From Methylococcales bacterium (GTDB lineage Bacteria > Pseudomonadota > Gammaproteobacteria > Methylococcales > Methylomonadaceae): 58,351 nucleotides of DNA. Under the pieces are notes generated by a model. That model searched no databases. It had not been told where the DNA came from and saw only the letters and a program-made list of their open reading frames with translations. The DNA is taken from assembly GCA_026399075.1 (NCBI GenBank), contig JAPLRR010000096.1, positions 1-58,351 of the forward strand, read 5' to 3'. A program made the translations under genes and the position numbers. Below, piece by piece: positions 55,257 through 58,351 of this stretch; the first letter of the stretch is position 1, and every line of letters begins with the position of its first letter.

Positions 55257-55658
55257 ATGAATTTTAATAACGCAATTATTATTAATTTTTTTCGTACAAT
55301 AATACTGATTATTTTTTTCTTTAGTTCATCTGTATTTTGCCAAAATAGGACAGTTGATGATATATCAAACTGGAATCATCCTGTTCACAAGGTACTTGAA
55401 AAAAATAATGTGACTTTACATAAAGTTTCATTTTTCAACAATGGCGTTTATCCTGTTTTTTTTGTGGATTTTCCTTATGACCCATTAGCATCGCCCAATA
55501 ATACTTTTTTTAATAAGTTATACTTTGATGTTTTAAGGGCTAACGGTTATTGGGATTATTCCTTTGATGACAAGACTGATAAGGTTGTTATCTCTATTAG
55601 CTGGGATAAAAAATTAAAAAAAATGCAAATTTCTTATGCAAAAAAAGATAATAAATAA
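55257..55658 (+). CDS. small exported protein of unknown function in the T6SS cargo block
   Basis: A 133-residue protein from the ATG at 55257 (a GTG at 55245 is the alternative). A strongly hydrophobic N-terminus (FRTIILIIFFFSSSVFC) predicts export; the Cys is not in a lipobox, so it does not look like the missing TssJ. The remainder is rich in aromatic residues and Asp/Asn (FDVLRANGYWDYSFDD). The region is much more AT-rich than the T6SS genes, which suggests separate acquisition. I do not recognise a family. Position between tssG and a peptidoglycan hydrolase suggests an immunity or accessory protein. Confidence 0.6.
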   Translation: MNFNNAIIINFFRTIILIIFFFSSSVFCQNRTVDDISNWNHPVHKVLEKNNVTLHKVSFFNNGVYPVFFVDFPYDPLASPNNTFFNKLYFDVLRANGYWDYSFDDKTDKVVISISWDKKLKKMQISYAKKDNK

Positions 55659-55918
55659 ATCGCTTATATTTATACAACTAATTTATTTTAGATGCAATAA
55701 TTTGAATTTCAATAGATTACAAATAAGTGCTTAGCAACAAGCTGTCATATATACCATCTTATTTTGATAGCGTATTTTCTGCAATTGGTAGGGGGAAAAT
55801 ACATGCTAACTTTTTGCAATTCGCCTAATACGCTAGAAAATTTACCAAATCTTAGTTTAAATAAAAAGATTTTGAATAATTATAAAAACACAATTAACTT
55901 TACTCTTTGAGGTCAATT
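55659..55918. other. AT-rich 260-bp gap before the effector gene
   Basis: No gene, terminator or clear promoter seen. It probably carries the effector's own promoter, since the gap and base composition separate it from the T6SS operon. Confidence 0.3.
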
Positions 55919-57142
55919 ATGTCAAAGACAGATGATTTTATCAAAAAATGTACCATTCCCGCTCAAGAATCTGAACGTGATGCCGGTGTACCTACTGCTA
56001 TTACCATTGCACAAGCTTGCGTGGAATCAGGGTGGGGAGAGCATCACATTGGTGAGGCTAATAATTATTTTGGTGTTAAAGCCCAAAAGGGTGAAGACTC
56101 CGTTAGCGTAGAAACTAAGGAGTTTGTACACGGAAAATATATAACCATTGCCGCGTCTTTCAAGAAATATAAAAGTATGCAAGATTCTTTTGTTGATCAC
56201 GGTAGATTCTTAAAAAACAATGCTCGCTACGCTTCAATACTTTTTGAATATGCTAAAACAGGAAATTCTGACGATTTTGCCCGAGGGTTGCAAAAAGCAG
56301 GTTATGCAACCGATCCTAAATATGCAGAATTGCTAATTAATATTATGACATCTCACAAGTTATATGCCCTTAATATTAAACAAGGAGCTAATATCAAAAC
56401 CGCTAAAGATTTTCAAGCAAAAAATGACGCAGTTAATACGATGAATTTAACTGCATCGGTAGGTCAAGATGGTGTCAATCACAAACCTGATGTAGAAAGG
56501 GTTCAAGCTATGCTTTTGTTGCATAGATTTACCCCAGGGCCTGTGGATGGTTTGTGCGGAAAAAAAACAATTAATGCGATTATTGCTTTTCAAAAAACCT
56601 TTTTACCGCATCCTGATGGGCTTATCGATGTTAAAGGTAAAACATGGCAAATGCTTTCATTAAAACCATTAGCTCATAAATCTCCACAAGAAGCTTCTGC
56701 CTATAAGTGGTCTGGTGATTCTTCACAGTGGTCGCAGGAACAAAAATTGGAAAGTCTAAATCCTATTTTTCGAGAAAAAGTTAAAACATTGCTTGAAAAA
56801 ATGAAAGGACGTGGATTTCTACCAAAAATATTTTATGGATGGCGATCAGTCGCTGTTCAATTAGATCTTTATAATAAAAAAAGAACAAAGGTGAAATTTA
56901 GCTTTCATAACGCTCAGTTACCAAATAAAACTCCAAATTCTTATGCTGCTGATATTGTAGATAAACGGTGGGGATGGGGTAATGATGCAGAAAAAAATGG
57001 TTATTGGAAGGCAATTGGAGAAGAAGCTAACAAGCTAGGACTCGTATGGGGCGGAGATTGGAAGGGCTTTAGGGATGTTGCCCATGTTCAAGGCCGCAAA
57101 AATAGTGAGTTGTCTGTGGTGAAAAAGGAAAGCGGTTTATGA
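55919..57142 (+). CDS. three-domain peptidoglycan hydrolase, probable T6SS effector
   Basis: A 407-residue protein from the ATG at 55919, with GAGG upstream. It has no signal peptide. Residues 5-150 resemble FlgJ-type glucosaminidases (GH73) with the catalytic Glu E36 in VESGWG and NNYFGVKA. Residues about 190-240 are a peptidoglycan-binding domain (PGPVDGLCGKKTINAIIAFQ). Residues about 265-395 match the M15 peptidase family of endolysins, with zinc ligands H330 (SFH), D345 (AAD) and H389 (DVAHVQ). It would cut both glycan and peptide bonds. Absence of an export signal, position after tssG and the overlapping exported downstream gene point to T6SS delivery; a prophage-type endolysin is the alternative. 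Confidence 0.8.
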   Translation: MSKTDDFIKKCTIPAQESERDAGVPTAITIAQACVESGWGEHHIGEANNYFGVKAQKGEDSVSVETKEFVHGKYITIAASFKKYKSMQDSFVDHGRFLKNNARYASILFEYAKTGNSDDFARGLQKAGYATDPKYAELLINIMTSHKLYALNIKQGANIKTAKDFQAKNDAVNTMNLTASVGQDGVNHKPDVERVQAMLLLHRFTPGPVDGLCGKKTINAIIAFQKTFLPHPDGLIDVKGKTWQMLSLKPLAHKSPQEASAYKWSGDSSQWSQEQKLESLNPIFREKVKTLLEKMKGRGFLPKIFYGWRSVAVQLDLYNKKRTKVKFSFHNAQLPNKTPNSYAADIVDKRWGWGNDAEKNGYWKAIGEEANKLGLVWGGDWKGFRDVAHVQGRKNSELSVVKKESGL

Positions 57143-57936
57143 GTTACAAGCTGCCTTTTATAGCATGTATTTTGTTTTTTTCTATCGTTCAAGCTTATGG
57201 CAATGAATTTTGGTTGCCTATCGTAGCATCAGAAAAGAATTTGACGAAAGGCATGGAGAAGTTCAAGTCGTTAGATGGAAAAAAGACGGGGCTTAGCTTT
57301 ATGAGCAGCGATGATTGTTCAAATTTGAAAAAAGGTTACTTTCTTTTGGTTTCTGGCTATAAAAAAATCGAGAAAGAGGCTCAAGTTAATTTGGCTGAAT
57401 GGAAAAATAATGGAATTTCAGATGCCTATATTAGAAAATGCGAAGTGGTGCGGAATAGTCGATTAGATTTAGATATTAGTCTAATCGATGATTCCCTGTA
57501 CGAACGACCTGATACGATTGTTAATTGGAATTATGAAGATGCATTATCATACACCAAAGAATTAAACGATTCGATTGTTGCAGTGGTTCAACCAAATTAT
57601 CATACAGATCCTGAGGATATTCGTGAAGGTTTGCGAATCAAGGTGAATGTATTTTTGATAAAAACCCGACAAATTATTGAACTGGAAGAAGATTGCATGA
57701 ATCCAGAATTTTCTGCTAAAGCTGATGTTGTAGCGGTAAGTTGTGTAAGGGCCACTATGGCTGAAAACTTATTGCACACAATAAATATTTATAAAATGCC
57801 TTATACAAAATCATTATTAACAATTGATCAATGCTCGTCACCACGCATTGTTAAGGATCATTCAATTCTTTGTGATAAGGAAATTTTGAGTAAAGACGGT
57901 AAACTTTCAATGAGTGCGGTTGAGTTTTTATATTGA
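57139..57936 (+). CDS. exported protein, probable immunity protein to the hydrolase
   Basis: A 265-residue protein whose start overlaps the hydrolase stop by 4 bp (ATGA). A signal peptide (LPFIACILFFSIVQAYG) predicts a periplasmic location, where a peptidoglycan hydrolase delivered by a sister cell would act. Four or more Cys residues could form disulfides. I recognise no family. The tight coupling and location are the usual features of an effector-immunity pair; direct evidence is absent. Confidence 0.6.
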   Translation: MSYKLPFIACILFFSIVQAYGNEFWLPIVASEKNLTKGMEKFKSLDGKKTGLSFMSSDDCSNLKKGYFLLVSGYKKIEKEAQVNLAEWKNNGISDAYIRKCEVVRNSRLDLDISLIDDSLYERPDTIVNWNYEDALSYTKELNDSIVAVVQPNYHTDPEDIREGLRIKVNVFLIKTRQIIELEEDCMNPEFSAKADVVAVSCVRATMAENLLHTINIYKMPYTKSLLTIDQCSSPRIVKDHSILCDKEILSKDGKLSMSAVEFLY

Positions 57937-57948
57937 TACTGAGCAGAG

Positions 57949-57985
57949 TTATAGGATGGGTTGAGGTGTAAAGCCCATCCTATAG
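57949..57985 (+). terminator. hairpin after the immunity-like gene
   Basis: ATAGGATGGG and CCCATCCTAT form a perfect 10-bp stem, extended by one or two pairs, with a 13-nt loop, 15 bp after the stop. The T-run is weak and distant, so termination strength is uncertain. Confidence 0.5.
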
Positions 57986-58178
57986 TTAGCAATAACTTTT
58001 CTTGTTCTCTCGAACGGAGTGGGAACAAGCCATGTAGGCAGGGTTAGCGTTAGTTTAACCAGACATTTTTTGTTGCCACATGCTGGGTTACGGCCACACC
58101 TAACCAGACCAAATTAAACCAATATTTTTGAAATAACCATGTAGTGCCATTATGTATCAAGCAAAACTAAACGTACTT

Positions 58179-58215
58179 ATTCACCTCCCCCATTGAAAAA
58201 GGGGGGGGTTGAGGG
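58179..58215. repeat. CCCC..TTGAAAAAGGGG dispersed palindrome (copy 3)
   Basis: ATTCACCTCCCCC-ATTGAAAAA-GGGGGGGG followed by TTGAGGG, matching the left half of the 27537-27623 unit. Third member of the family in this window. Confidence 0.6.
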
Positions 58216-58264
58216 CTTACACGTGTAGGTTTTTAATAAAAAGTATGACGAGACAGTGCGTTGA

Positions 58265-58299
58265 GGTAAATTGATGAGAGTCATCAACATCTATTTACC
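58265..58299. repeat. nested inverted repeat ahead of the edge gene
   Basis: GGTAAAT (58265-58271) and ATTTACC (58293-58299) enclose a perfect inner repeat TTGATGA-GAG-TCATCAA (58271-58287). It lies 12 bp before the ATG of the probable transposase and could be part of an insertion-sequence end or a translation-limiting hairpin. Confidence 0.5.
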
Positions 58300-58311
58300 G
58301 AAGGTACCGCC

Positions 58312-58351
58312 ATGTCTCGCCACCCAGAACTATACCAATGGATCGACACCG
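58312..58351 (+). CDS. start of a gene cut by the right edge, possibly a transposase
   Basis: An ATG at 58312 opens MSRHPELYQWIDT and runs off the window. The opening resembles what I recall of some DDE transposases, and the nested inverted repeat upstream fits an insertion-sequence end, but 13 codons are too few to be sure. Confidence 0.35.
   Translation, partial: MSRHPELYQWIDT

Larger units (their letters stand above)
57937..58311. other. 375-bp intergenic region at the right edge
   Basis: Contains a hairpin at 57949-57985 after the immunity-like gene, a third copy of the GC-rich dispersed repeat (58179-58215) and a nested inverted repeat (58265-58299) just before the probable transposase start. 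No gene seen. Confidence 0.45.

Noticed and set aside
55257..55658. The missing tssJ lipoprotein
   Set aside because: The N-terminal Cys is not in a lipobox and the sequence lacks the TssJ beta-sandwich pattern; location after tssG is also unusual.

Overview
The window looks like a chromosomal segment of a gammaproteobacterium. The rluD-pgeF pair facing bamD, a one-piece tmRNA whose tag ends in ALAA, and a Pseudomonas H1-like type VI secretion (T6SS) order support this. A methanotroph-like (Methylococcales) host is my guess from overall flavour only.

Left part (1-9.1 kb): the end of an integrated element inserted at the 3' end of ssrA (tmRNA). Reading away from ssrA it carries a P4-type tyrosine integrase, a cluster of GTAACACYT iteron-like repeats, a one-polypeptide type IIL/IIG restriction-modification enzyme, a small HTH protein, an AlpA-like regulator, a Toprim protein and a DUF927 ATPase. 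The far end lies outside the window.

Housekeeping part (9.1-16 kb): ssrA, a cold-shock gene with a strong promoter and long leader, an orphan nirJ (heme d1 radical SAM), a CDF exporter, a ZIP transporter, pgeF, rluD and bamD.

Central part (16-38 kb): the most unusual stretch. It holds two small OmpA-like proteins (paralogues), a membrane Ser/Thr kinase with a DUF4384-like periplasmic domain, and two complete two-partner secretion (TPS) pairs. The first TPS exoprotein is a 2147-residue fusion of TPS domain, GLUG and MBG-like repeats, beta-propeller-like region and a caspase-fold peptidase with an intact His/Cys dyad. The second is a repeat-rich adhesin followed by its transporter and an exported TPR-CHAT peptidase. 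Thus both TPS systems are tied to caspase-clan proteases, one by fusion and one by operon.

Right part (38-57 kb): a T6SS operon in the order tagH-tssK-tssL(OmpA)-tssM-tagF::PP2C-tssA-tssB-tssC-hcp-tagJ-tssE-tssF-tssG. It starts 41 bp after the CHAT gene. tssJ, clpV and vgrG are not in the window. The kinase, the FHA protein and the TagF-phosphatase fusion together could form a threonine-phosphorylation control circuit. The operon ends in an AT-rich cargo block: a small exported protein, a three-domain peptidoglycan hydrolase (probable T6SS effector) and a 4-bp-overlapping exported protein (probable immunity protein). A probable transposase begins at the right edge.
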